A stretch of 64,000 bases of DNA, from assembly GCA_041660225.1 (NCBI GenBank), contig JBAZWV010000003.1:27030-91029 (forward strand), given 5' to 3'. The stretch is from JBAZWV01 sp041660225. Its GTDB lineage: Bacteria; Patescibacteriota; Patescibacteriia; 2-12-FULL-60-25. Below the pieces are notes generated by a model. The model did not search any database. It saw only the letters and a list, made by a program, of their open reading frames with translations, and was not told where the DNA came from. Each line of letters starts with the position of its first letter. Positions within the stretch are counted from its first letter, which is position 1. The position numbers were made by a program, and so were the translations under genes. Positions 46,503 to 56,900 of this stretch are shown in pieces.

Positions 46503-49500
46503 ATGGTTGCTTCTCTCCTCGCGCGTCGTATCAAATCCGTTCTTGCGGCCTTGCTTATTGCGGCCAGCATTATTCCGACGCAGGCGCTTCAAGCGCTTAC
46601 AGCGACTCCTGCAACATATTCCGTTTCTCGTCATGCGACCTCTGCGTTGGCGAATCATGAGTTTCGCTTCGTGACACCGACGGGTGTCGATGCGGCAAGT
46701 GATACGATTCTTTTGACATACGACACTGATTTTAGTTTTGGATCCATTGCGGTCGGGGACATCGATGTGTTTCACGGTCCAAGCACGGGACTTGAAACGG
46801 GGGAGACACTGGCCGCATCGGCTGCGGCGGGAACGTGGGGCGTCGCGATCAGTTCGAATACGATTACGTTTACCGCTCCGACAGATGCTGCCTTGGGTGA
46901 AGTTTCGGCAAACGATATTGTCACCATCCGCATCGGGACAAATGCGAGCGGCGGTACGAATCAGATCACGAATCCTGCTTCGGCACAGCAGGCGCGTATC
47001 TTTTTGGCCGGAACATTTGGGGATTCTAATACGGTCAGTGTTCCGATTGTCGGTAACGATACGGTGACCGTAACGGCGACCGTCACCGCCTCTACGACGG
47101 GCGGAGGTGGAGGCGGAGGTGGATCTGGTGATACGGTTGCACCGCAGCTTTTCAACGTCCAAGTGATCAATATCACGTCGAGTACCGCCTCCGTTATTTG
47201 GGGGACGGATGAGTCGTCCGACTCTGCTGTGGAATACGGATTATTGATTTCATATGGAAGCGGTACCGTGTCGAATTCATCGTTTGTTATTAATCACCAG
47301 ATCGATCTTTCGAGTCTCTCGCCAAGCACGACGTATCACTTCCGTGTTTCGTCTCGCGATGGGGCGAGCAACCTCGCCGTATCAGGTGATTACACGTTTA
47401 CGACATTGGGGGATACGACGGCGCCCGTCATATTTAATGTCCAAGTCGTCGATATTACCGATACGTCGGCACGTGTGACATGGCAGACGAATGAGCCGAC
47501 AAATTCACGTGTCGATTACGGTACAAGTACTTCGTACGGATTATGGCTGGATGATCCGGGGTTCGTGTTTTCGCATTCGATCGTGATCACCGGCCTCACG
47601 CCGCTTACTTTATATAACTTCAACGTCACCTCGAACGATGCTGCCGGAAATGCGGCAACGTCTCCGAACGGCACGTTTACGACCACGGGCGACGCAACGC
47701 CTCCGGCGAACCCGTTTAATTTTGATGCGACCGGCGGTGACAGCGTCGTGTTTTTAACTTGGGATCTTCCCCCGGACCCTGATCTCGCTGGCGTTCGCAT
47801 CGTGCGACGCACGGATACATTTCCAACAGGTCCGCTCGACGGCACGCTCGTATTCACGGGACTTGCAACATCAACAAACGACACGAACGTCACGAACGGC
47901 ATCACGTATTATTACGGGATCTTCGCATTTGATTCGAATAACAACTATTCTTCCGGCGCACTCGATTCTGCGACACCGCAAGGTTCGTTCCAGCCAGAAA
48001 ATACTCCTGCGGCGTGTTCCAATGGGATTGATGATGACGGCGACGGTGATGTTGATTGCATCGATTCGGAGTGTGCCGTCCTTCCGATATGTGCGGGACC
48101 GCAACCTGAAAATACACCGGCCGCATGTTCGAACGGTGTTGATGATGACCAAGACGGTGCGATCGACTGTCAGGATTCCGAGTGCGTGCCGCTCCAGATT
48201 TGCGCCGTACCTCCACAACCAACACCGGAAAATACGAATCCGCTCTGTTCAAATGCAGGTGACGATGACCAGGACGGTTTGATCGACTGTGCGGATCCCG
48301 GCTGTGTCGGACTTCCGGTTTGCGCGGTGACACCACCCATCATTCCTCCGGTTGAACCAATTCCGAGTCAGCCAACATCAACGCCCGGTGGAGCGATTAT
48401 CGTTATTTCACCTGAATTTTATGGTGCAGGTGGAACCGTGCAGTTTATTCCGGATGCATCGAGAGAGTTCGGCGCGCCCGCCGGGTCAGCCGTCCTCGTT
48501 GTTGTTCCGATAACGGGATTAGGGGCAACTCCGGAGCAGGCGTTCGTAACAGTGGGCGGATCCTCATATAACCTCGTGTTATCGCCGGACGGAACCTCGT
48601 ATCGTGGAACGTTTATCGCGCCTCCTGCTGGGACATATCCTGTTTCTGTTGCGATGACGTTTGAAGGAGGGGGTGCAGCTGTATCGAATTTTAGTCTTTT
48701 AACACAAGGAGGTGGGCAGGTTGTGAGAGAAGGTCTCGGTGGGCTCACGGATGAACCTGTTCCGGGCGCAAACGTAACGCTTTTCGTAGAAGTCGGGGGG
48801 ATTTGGCAGATATGGAATTCCGCCCCGTACGGACAGGCGAATCCACAGCTCACAGGATCAAATGGGGGATTCATCTTTGTGGTTCCAAACGGCAGATATT
48901 ACGTACAAGTCGAAAAAGAAGGATTCCGAACTGCCGTATCTGTGCCGCGAACGATCACAAAGGGTGTCTTTGGCGAACTCATCGGTCTCATTGAGATCCC
49001 GCCCTCGTTCCAGGATATCGTGACATCGACGCTTCCTTTGCCGGAGAAGGCCGTTGAGATCGTGAAGAACATTGTCGAACAAGTCGGTTTTGTTGGCACG
49101 ATCATCCGTTCGATCATTCAGCAGCCCATTGTTCAGGAAACGGTTGAGCAGACCGTGTCGCCTGCGTTGCTTGGTATCGGTATTTTGAACGTTGCTTCTG
49201 CGCTCCCACTCTTTAATTCGTTGGCATTCTTGCAGTATCTTTTTACGCAGCCACTTTTGTTGCTTGGTCGTCGTCGTAGAAAGAAGTGGGGAGTCGTGTA
49301 TAACTCGCTTTCAAAACAGCCGATTGAACTTGCGATCGTGCGTTTGCTTCATCATGAAAGCGGACTTGTGGTGCAAACGAGTGTCACGGATAAGTATGGG
49401 CGATATAGCTTTGCACCCAAACCAGGCGTGTACAGACTTGAGGTTGTGAAGCCGGGATTTGTATTCCCGACACAGCACTTGAAAGACAAGCAGCAAGACG

Positions 49501-50114
49501 TTGATTATCTTGATTTGTATCACGGTCTTACGATTGAGGTTTCAAAGGATGAGGTTATTGCGGCAAACATCCCTGTAGATCCGGTTGTCGCCGAAGAAAC
49601 ACCGCGCCGTGTCATTTTTAAGAAGACGCTGCGTATTGTTCAGCAGAATTTGTCACTTGTGACGGTTGTTGCGTCTACAATTGCACTTCTCATCATTCCA
49701 AGCCTACAGGTGGCTCTCCTTACGTTGAGCCAGGTGGGTCTGTATCTTCTCTTCCGACGTCTGGCAGCACCGGTTTCTGCAAAAGAATGGGGGATTGTGT
49801 TTGATGCGTTATCACGCAAGCCGATTGACCGTGTTGTCGTACGCATTTTTGATAAGAAATTCAACAAGCTTCTTGAGACCCAGGTTACAGATGCGAACGG
49901 TAAATATGGATTCTTCGTGCGTCGCAACGTCTACTACGTGACGGCTGAGAAGACAGGCTACCAGAAATATATCTCGCCTGATATCGACCTTACGGATAAA
50001 GATGAGGCACTCGTGGACCAGAATATTGGAATGAAGACGCCTGTTGCGAGTGTCCCCACACCCCCACGAACGGACTCTTCTCCGTCGTTACGAGGTTCTA
50101 CGAAGCAATCTTGA
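46503..50114 (+). CDS. Large multi-domain surface protein (cohesin-like/FN3/TSP3-like/CarboxypepD-reg domains)
   Basis: A 1203-residue exported protein. After a signal peptide (1-30), residues about 31-195 are a beta domain; a Gly8 run near 200 leads to two fibronectin type III domains (about 216-304 and 308-396) and a third FN3-like domain (about 400-495). Three copies of a CSNG(I/V)DDD-D-D-DC--S-C calcium-binding-like motif lie at about 500-610. A hydrophobic segment (about 900-921) and another (about 1050-1085) frame two carboxypeptidase-regulatory-like domains (about 922-1010 and 1095-1180), both with K/EWG(V/I)V(Y/F)(N/D)-LS-(Q/K)PI and DKYGRY/DANGKY. Third gene of the operon, 12 bases after the second. 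Confidence 0.8.
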   Translation: MVASLLARRIKSVLAALLIAASIIPTQALQALTATPATYSVSRHATSALANHEFRFVTPTGVDAASDTILLTYDTDFSFGSIAVGDIDVFHGPSTGLETGETLAASAAAGTWGVAISSNTITFTAPTDAALGEVSANDIVTIRIGTNASGGTNQITNPASAQQARIFLAGTFGDSNTVSVPIVGNDTVTVTATVTASTTGGGGGGGGSGDTVAPQLFNVQVINITSSTASVIWGTDESSDSAVEYGLLISYGSGTVSNSSFVINHQIDLSSLSPSTTYHFRVSSRDGASNLAVSGDYTFTTLGDTTAPVIFNVQVVDITDTSARVTWQTNEPTNSRVDYGTSTSYGLWLDDPGFVFSHSIVITGLTPLTLYNFNVTSNDAAGNAATSPNGTFTTTGDATPPANPFNFDATGGDSVVFLTWDLPPDPDLAGVRIVRRTDTFPTGPLDGTLVFTGLATSTNDTNVTNGITYYYGIFAFDSNNNYSSGALDSATPQGSFQPENTPAACSNGIDDDGDGDVDCIDSECAVLPICAGPQPENTPAACSNGVDDDQDGAIDCQDSECVPLQICAVPPQPTPENTNPLCSNAGDDDQDGLIDCADPGCVGLPVCAVTPPIIPPVEPIPSQPTSTPGGAIIVISPEFYGAGGTVQFIPDASREFGAPAGSAVLVVVPITGLGATPEQAFVTVGGSSYNLVLSPDGTSYRGTFIAPPAGTYPVSVAMTFEGGGAAVSNFSLLTQGGGQVVREGLGGLTDEPVPGANVTLFVEVGGIWQIWNSAPYGQANPQLTGSNGGFIFVVPNGRYYVQVEKEGFRTAVSVPRTITKGVFGELIGLIEIPPSFQDIVTSTLPLPEKAVEIVKNIVEQVGFVGTIIRSIIQQPIVQETVEQTVSPALLGIGILNVASALPLFNSLAFLQYLFTQPLLLLGRRRRKKWGVVYNSLSKQPIELAIVRLLHHESGLVVQTSVTDKYGRYSFAPKPGVYRLEVVKPGFVFPTQHLKDKQQDVDYLDLYHGLTIEVSKDEVIAANIPVDPVVAEETPRRVIFKKTLRIVQQNLSLVTVVASTIALLIIPSLQVALLTLSQVGLYLLFRRLAAPVSAKEWGIVFDALSRKPIDRVVVRIFDKKFNKLLETQVTDANGKYGFFVRRNVYYVTAEKTGYQKYISPDIDLTDKDEALVDQNIGMKTPVASVPTPPRTDSSPSLRGSTKQS

Positions 50115-50152
50115 GGGACCAGATTTTATCAGATGGCATGACATCACCCTTT

Positions 50153-50196
50153 GTCATCCCGAGCGGAGTCATACGCAGTCGAGGGATCTGTTTGCT
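50153..50196. repeat. Left inverted repeat flanking the GIY-YIG gene
   Basis: GTCATCCCGA...GAGGGATCTGTTTGCT; the reverse complement of the right repeat (50515-50559) matches it closely, including the first 10 and last 16 bases. Confidence 0.85.
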
Positions 50197-50234
50197 TATG
50201 TTGACAGTCTCTCCATTCATGGTAGCTGTGGAGT

Positions 50235-50558
50235 ATGAGGTCTTATTTTGTTTATATTCTCAGTTCTTCATGCAACTCCGTTCTGTATATCGGAGTAACG
50301 GGTAACTTAGAAAGGAGAATTGCTCAACATCGTCAAAAAACAATTTCGGGGTTCTCATCTCGATATAATCTCAAGAAGCTCGTGCTACTGGAAGAAACGA
50401 CAGACATCCGTAGCGCTCTAGAACGAGAGAATCAGTTAAAAAATTGGTCTCGAACAAAAAAGAGACGCTTGATTGAGATGACGAATCCGTATTGGATTGA
50501 CCTCTTACCGGAACAGCAAACAGATCCCTCCACTCCGCTATCGCTGCGGTCGGGATGA
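50235..50558 (+). CDS. GIY-YIG nuclease superfamily protein (UvrC N-terminal/YhbQ-like)
   Basis: A 107-residue single-domain GIY-YIG protein: FVYILSSS (the GIY strand as VYI), LYIGVTGNLERRIAQHR (YIG with catalytic Arg), a Glu in ALERENQLKNWSRTKKRRLIE. All catalytic positions are present. The last 15 codons (QQTDPSTPLSLRSG) are encoded by the right-hand inverted repeat, so the gene reads into its own flank. Such genes often accompany dispersed CATCCCGA-type palindromes. There is no evident Shine-Dalgarno. Cellular role unknown; it may be an autonomous mobile unit or domesticated nuclease. Confidence 0.92.
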   Translation: MRSYFVYILSSSCNSVLYIGVTGNLERRIAQHRQKTISGFSSRYNLKKLVLLEETTDIRSALERENQLKNWSRTKKRRLIEMTNPYWIDLLPEQQTDPSTPLSLRSG

Positions 50559-50559
50559 C
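50515..50559. repeat. Right inverted repeat overlapping the end of the GIY-YIG gene
   Basis: AGCAAACAGATCCCTC...CGGGATGAC, reverse complement of the left copy at 50153-50196 with a few changes in the middle. Confidence 0.85.
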
Positions 50560-50840
50560 AGATGGCTAAATATCTCGCTTCCCTACACTTAACAGTTTAT
50601 CCACAAGTAGTAATTGCTAGTATTAGCCAAAATAGGAGTGTGCTAGAGCTCTGATATCGCTTACGATGATTCAATGGAGCTCTTTTCTTATTTCGGAGAT
50701 TCTTTTTGCTTTAAAAACGATTTCGCTACGTTACGGTTTTTTCTATGTGGATAACTCGCACAGTTTATCCACAACGAGGCTATATAGCAGAATAGAAAAA
50801 CACGTAAAAAAAGTTAGCAAAATAAAGAAAAACTAAGGCT
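50559..50840. other. Candidate origin/DnaA-binding region: three perfect DnaA boxes in A+T-rich DNA
   Basis: The 420-base gap 50559-50978 has no gene. TTATCCACA occurs at 50597-50605 and 50765-50773 and its reverse complement TGTGGATAA at 50746-50754; the last two face each other 10 bases apart. A+T-rich DNA follows (about 50782-50838, AAAAAACACG..., AAATAAAGAAAAAC). Perfect 9-mers are otherwise seen in this window only at 21614. This resembles a DnaA-binding origin or a DnaA-titration site. The rest of the gap holds a leader hairpin near 50883-50906. Confidence 0.55.
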
Positions 50841-50882
50841 GTTACGATTGCATATGTACGTGCGTGTTCGAAGTATCGCGGA

Positions 50883-50906
50883 GAGCTCTCCCACGGGAGG
50901 GCTCTA
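50883..50906 (+). promoter_or_regulatory. Hairpin in the leader of the giant gene
   Basis: AGAGCTCTCCC pairs with GGGAGGGCTCT (one G-U), 73 bases before the ATG. No T-run follows, so a leader structure rather than a terminator is likely. Confidence 0.45.
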
Positions 50907-50978
50907 AATGGCCTATCGCGATTAGCTGAATCACGGCGTGCACTCACTTCTGCTCAATTGGCAGAGGGTAGGGACGTC

Positions 50979-53900
50979 ATGAACAAAACGCAATCATTTT
51001 TCACACGTTTTCTTGTAATCACGCTTATCTGCGTGGGATTTTGCGTTTTTGGCTTAACCACCCAGGCTGCACAGGGAATCAATCGCCAAATCAACTACCA
51101 GGGCCGACTTCTCACTTCCGGTGGAAATTCGGTTGCGGACGGGACGTACTTGCTCACGCTCTCGCTCTACAACGCGGGATCGGGCGGAACGCCACTCTGG
51201 ACGGCTTCGGGAACAACCGGAGCTCCGACGGCGATGAACGTCACGATCACGAACGGATTGTTTTCGATCCAGCTCGGCGATACGGCGGCGGGACAAAATC
51301 CGTTTGACTTTGATTTTTATCAAAGCGACTTGTACCTCGGCGTGACGGTTGCCTCGGATACGGAAATGGTGCCGCGTAAACGATTGACGGCTGTTCCGTA
51401 CGCGTTTGTCGCAGAAACGCTTCAGGGTCAGTACGCATCATCGGCCGTTGCGAACACCGGCGGTGCACTCTTCACGCTGCAGCAGACCTCGACATCGGCC
51501 GCGACCGCAGATCGAACCGCATTGTTCGTCCGCACATCAGGAACATCGAACCAATTCGACTATCTGATCAAAGCGAATTCGGGTTCTGATGTCTTTACGG
51601 TTTCACGCCAAGGTAACGTCACGACAACGGGAAACTTTGCTTCGAACGGGAATGTGATTCTTGGCGATACGACAGGAGACACTATCACGGTGAACGGACG
51701 ATTTGTAACGGATTTGAATCCTGCGACGGATGATCTGTATGCGCTTGGAACGCCGACGCTTCGTTGGCGGGGCATCGATGTCGTAAACGTGACGTCGACG
51801 AACGCAACAACAACAAACCTCACATTCACGAACGCCTCTGGTTCCACGCTTCTCATTGCGGGCCAATCCGTCTGTCTCGCAAACGGCACCAATTGCCCTG
51901 CGAGCACCGCGAGTATTCAAGATTTGAACTGGGCTTACGATGCTCCGACGGATCTCGTCCGCAATAATACTTCGACGAGCGACATCGTTATTGGTGGCAC
52001 GGCGACAACGACGGCTCCCGTCTTCTATAAGCTTGATGGTGATACGGCTTCATCGAATCGTCTCGTTCTCGGTCAGAACCAGAACTTGGATGTGGTGATT
52101 GGTGCCTCAACGTCCTCCATTAGTAATGCGGCCTTCCAGCTCTCAGGAAACGATCTCTTCGTCGCGGGCAATATCGGCTCCGCATCCTCCGTCTATACGA
52201 ATGCTTCATTCATCGCAGGCGGTGGTTCTACCTATTACAGCGATGGTTCACTCAACAAGACGAACGGTGATTTTTCCTTCAACCTCGGCGCTGCGACAAC
52301 AAGCTGGCGCTTCAATACTGCCGGCTTAGAACGTCTTACGGTCGCTTCGTCGGGCAACGTCGGGATCGGTCTCACGAGTCCAGAAGAACGATTGGATGTT
52401 TCTGGGAATATCAAAAACATCCTGCACTCGGGTGATATCTTGCGGCAGGTCGCGACAACGACGTTTAATACCGGTGCGGGCACGGCCGCCTCTTATGTAG
52501 CCGGTAATTATGCGTATGTCACGAACTATGACGGTGATAACCTAGCGACGATCGACGTTTCGAATCCATTCGCTCCTCGACAGGTCGCGACCACAACGTT
52601 CCGTACTAACTCCAGTCCGGGTGGAATCTTTGTTGCCGGAAAGTATGCGTACGTTACGCTGACGGATTACGGTGGAATGGCGATCCTTGATATTTCAAAC
52701 CCCGCTTTACCGCTTCAGATTTCGACGACGACGTTTAGCACGGGATTTGGTGCAGGTATTCCAATAGGTATCCACGTTTCTGGAAAATACGCCTATGTTA
52801 CCAATTTCTTTTATCCATCACTTTTGACGTTTGATGTTTCGAATCCGTTTGCGCCGGTTCAGGTGGCGACGACAACGTTCACGCACGACTTTGCTACAGG
52901 TGGCGCACGACCGAACGGGATCGATATCCAGGGTCGGTATGCCTATATTCCAAATCGAAACAACGCGACGATGGCAACGATAGACCTTTTGAATCCCGCT
53001 CTTCCGGTCCAAGTTGCCACAACGACATTCACAACAGGCTCTGATCCGTGGAGTGTGGATGTTGAGGGACGTTACGCATACGTGAGTCTTTTCGGAACCA
53101 ACCAGATGTCTATCGTTGATATCTCGAACGCATTGAATCCCGTTCAGGTCGCAACAACGACCTTCAATACAGGAGCACAGCCGGGTGGTCTCCGCGTCTC
53201 GGGTCGGTATGCTCATGTTGGTCTCTTCGGAGGTAACGCCATTGCAACCGTTGATATTTCGAATCCCCTTGCCCCGGTTCAGGTTGCAACAACGACGTTC
53301 GCATCCGGAAGCGGGACGAACTCGTTGTTCCTGTCCGGACGATATCTCTACGTTGTGAATAATACCGTTGCGAAGTTGGCAACTCTTGAGATCAAGGGTC
53401 TCGAAACCAGCTCTCTTCTCGCTGGTTCCGCCGAAGTAGGATCCCTTTCCATTCTGACGAACGGTACCATCGCAAACCAGCTTATCGTGGGAGGAGGTCT
53501 CTTGGTGGGAAGCGGAGGCATCAGCAGCAACGGCGCGTTATCCGTCACTGCATCTTCCACCTTCGTCGGAGCCATCACTGTCCAAGGTCAACTCGTCTGT
53601 CTCGCGAGTGGCACGAATTGTCCTGCAAGCAGCGGAAGCATTCAAGATTTGAACTGGGCATACGATGCTCCAACGGATCTTGTTCGGAATAACACTTCGA
53701 CCAGCGACATTGTCATTGGAGGAACAGCCACAACTACCGCTCCGGTCTTCTTCCAGCTCGATGGCGTCGCAGCTTCTTCCAATCGTCTCGTTCTCGGTCA
53801 GAACCAGAACTTGGACGTTGTGATCGGAGGAGCAACATCGACACTTTCGAATGGCCAGTTCCAACTTTCTGGAAATGACCTCTTCGTTGCAGGAAATATC

Positions 53901-56900
53901 GGTTCCGTGTCATCCGTGTATACCAATGGGTCGTTCGTCGCTGGCGGTGGTTCTACCTACTATAGCGATGGCTCTCTCAGCAAGACGAACGGCGATTTTA
54001 GCTTCCAGCTCGGTGCCGCAACAACGAGCTGGCGTTTCTATACTGGTGGAGTTGAGCGTCTTACGGCGGCATCGTCGGGCAATATCGGAATCGGACTCCC
54101 TAATCCAACGGAAGCCCTGGATGTTTCAGGGAACATCCAGGATATTTTGCACACGGGAGATGTTTTTGAACGAGTGGCAACGACGACATTTAATGTAGGT
54201 TCTGGTCCGTTTGCAGTCGTTGTTGCCGGAAAATATGCGTATGTAGTCAATAATACAGCTAACTCGCTTGCAACGATTGATCTTTCAAATCCAGCCGCTC
54301 CACTCCAGGTCGCAACCACGACTTTTGGCACAGATATTTACCCAACTTCCGTCTTTGTTGCTGGAAGATATGCCTATGTAGCGCTTGATACGGACGCTGT
54401 AGAAAGTTCGGTGGAGGATCGGATGGCTATTCTTGATATTTCAAATCCTGCGGTTCCGGTTGAAACAGGGAGTTTGGATCTTGGAGGTGAGAACCGTAAT
54501 CCGGCCTCCGTATATGTCTCCGGTCGGTACGCATATATTGCGAATGGTGGTGCGGACTCCATATTCGTGGTGGATATTTCTAACCCCGCTCTTCCAACAC
54601 TTGTTGCGAGCAAAAGCTTCGCGGCACTCTCCGCTCCGGCGGACATCGTTGTCTCCGGTCGATATGCATACGTGGCAAATTCCGGGAACGACACCATGGC
54701 AACGCTGGATATTTCGAATCCACTCGCGCCGATTCAGGTGGCGACAACAACCTTTAATGTATCGGCTGGACCGACATCGATTTTCGTCTCCGGTCGGTAT
54801 GCGTATGTCGCGAATCAGATCGGAAGTAACATGGCGACGATTGATATCTCGAATGCCGCTTCTCCCGTCCAGGTCGCAACAACCACCTTCAATGCGGGCA
54901 CGTCCCCGGGTACGATTTTCGTCTCCGGTCGGTATGCGTATGTAGGCGGATCATCCTTGCAGACGATCAATATTTCGAATCCACGTTCTCCTGTTCAGGT
55001 TGCGACGACAACGGGATCTGCGGTAATCGACGTCTTCGTCTCCGGTCGGTACGCGTATGTCGCGGATGGAAACCGGACTCTCGTCACATATGACATTCGG
55101 GGCGCAGAAGTAAATGGTCTCATCGCGCATAGCGCGGAACTCGGTAGTCTTCAGGTTCTTACGAACGGATCCATTGCGAACCAATTTACGATCGGAGGCG
55201 GTCTCACCGTTGGAGCGGGGGGCATTCTCTCCACGGGTCCGCTTTCCGTCACGGCGACGTCAACGTTCGTCAGTCCCATCACCGTCCAAGGTCAGCTCGT
55301 CTGTCTCGCAAACGGCACCAACTGTCCTGCAAGCAGCGGAAGCATTCAAGATTTGAACTGGGCATACGATGCTCCGACGGATCTTGTTCGGAATAACACT
55401 TCAACATCAGATATCGTTATTGGCGGAACGGCGACAACGACAGCCCCCGTCTTCTATAAGCTTGATGGTGTTACGGCTTCATCGAATCGTCTTGTTCTCG
55501 GACAGAACCAGAACATGGATGTCGTGATTGGTGCTGCGACATCGTCAGGATTGAATAGCATGTTCCAGCTTTCGGGAAACGATCTGTACGTTCAGGGCAA
55601 CATTGGTTCCGCATCGTCCGTTTACTCGAACGGAGCGTTTATCGCAGGGAGCGGGTCCACATTATATGGAGACGGATTTATTACGAAGACAAATGGCAAC
55701 CTCTCGCTCTCTGCATCCGGAGGATTCGTAACCCCGTCTGCTGACCTCGGTCTCTCGCTCGGTTCCGCATCGCTCCGCTTCAACGGCGTGTTCGGCAATA
55801 CGACCTCGACAAACTCGACCTCAACAAGCCTCGGCGTCACGGGCATCTCCATTTTGAACAACACCATCTTCACCAACGCGACCGGCACCTCGCTCGCACT
55901 CACAGGCAACCTCTCCGCAGCCTCGACAACGTTTGCAACCTTCAACTTCACAAGCGCAAGCGGTACAAACCTCAACATCACGAATAACCTCACGGTTGGC
56001 GGTACCCAGGTGTGTCTCTCATCCGGTGCCAACTGTCCTGCGGCTTCAAGCGGAAGCATTCAAGATCTGAACTTTGCCTACGATGCTCCGACGGATCTCG
56101 TTCGCAACAACACCTCAACGAGTGACATCGTCATCGGTGGCACTGCGACAACCTCGGCTCCGGTCTTCTTCCAACTTGATGGCGTTTCAGCTTCATCGAA
56201 TCGTCTTGTCCTCGGACAGAACCAGAATATGGATGTGACGATTGGTGCAGCGACAGCGTCTATTACGAACTCGGCATTCCAATTATCTGGGAACGATCTG
56301 TTCGTCGCAGGGAATATTGGTTCCGCATCGTCTGTCTACACAAACGGGGCCTTTATTGCAGGGAGTGGGTCTACACTATATGGAGACGGATTTATTACGA
56401 AGACAAATGGCGATCTCACACTTTCCGCGTCTGGAGGATTCGTAACTCCGTCTGCTGACCTCGGTCTCTCTCTCGGTTCCGCATCGCTCCGCTTCAATGG
56501 CGTCTTCGGCAACACGACTTCGACGAACTCGACCTCGACAAGTCTCGGCGTGACCGGTCTCTCGATATTGAACAACACCATCTTCACCAATGCGACCGGC
56601 ACTTCGCTCGCACTCACGGGAAATCTTTCGGCAGCTTCGACAACCTTCGCAACCCTCAACTTCACAAGCGCGAGCGGCACAAACCTCAACATCACGAATA
56701 ACCTCACGGTTGGCGGTACCCAGGTGTGTCTCTCATCCGGCGCCAACTGTCCTGCGGCTTCAAGTGGAAGCATTCAAGATTTGAACTGGGCCTACGATGC
56801 TCCGACGGATCTCGTTCGCAACAACACCTCAACGAGTGACATCGTCATCGGTGGCACTGCGACAACCTCGGCTCCGGTCTTCTTCCAGCTCGATGGCGTT

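Noticed and set aside
50746..50773. Reading the TGTGGATAA/TTATCCACA pair as a terminator hairpin
   Set aside because: The arms match the DnaA consensus exactly, a third copy lies 140 bases upstream, and no T-run follows.
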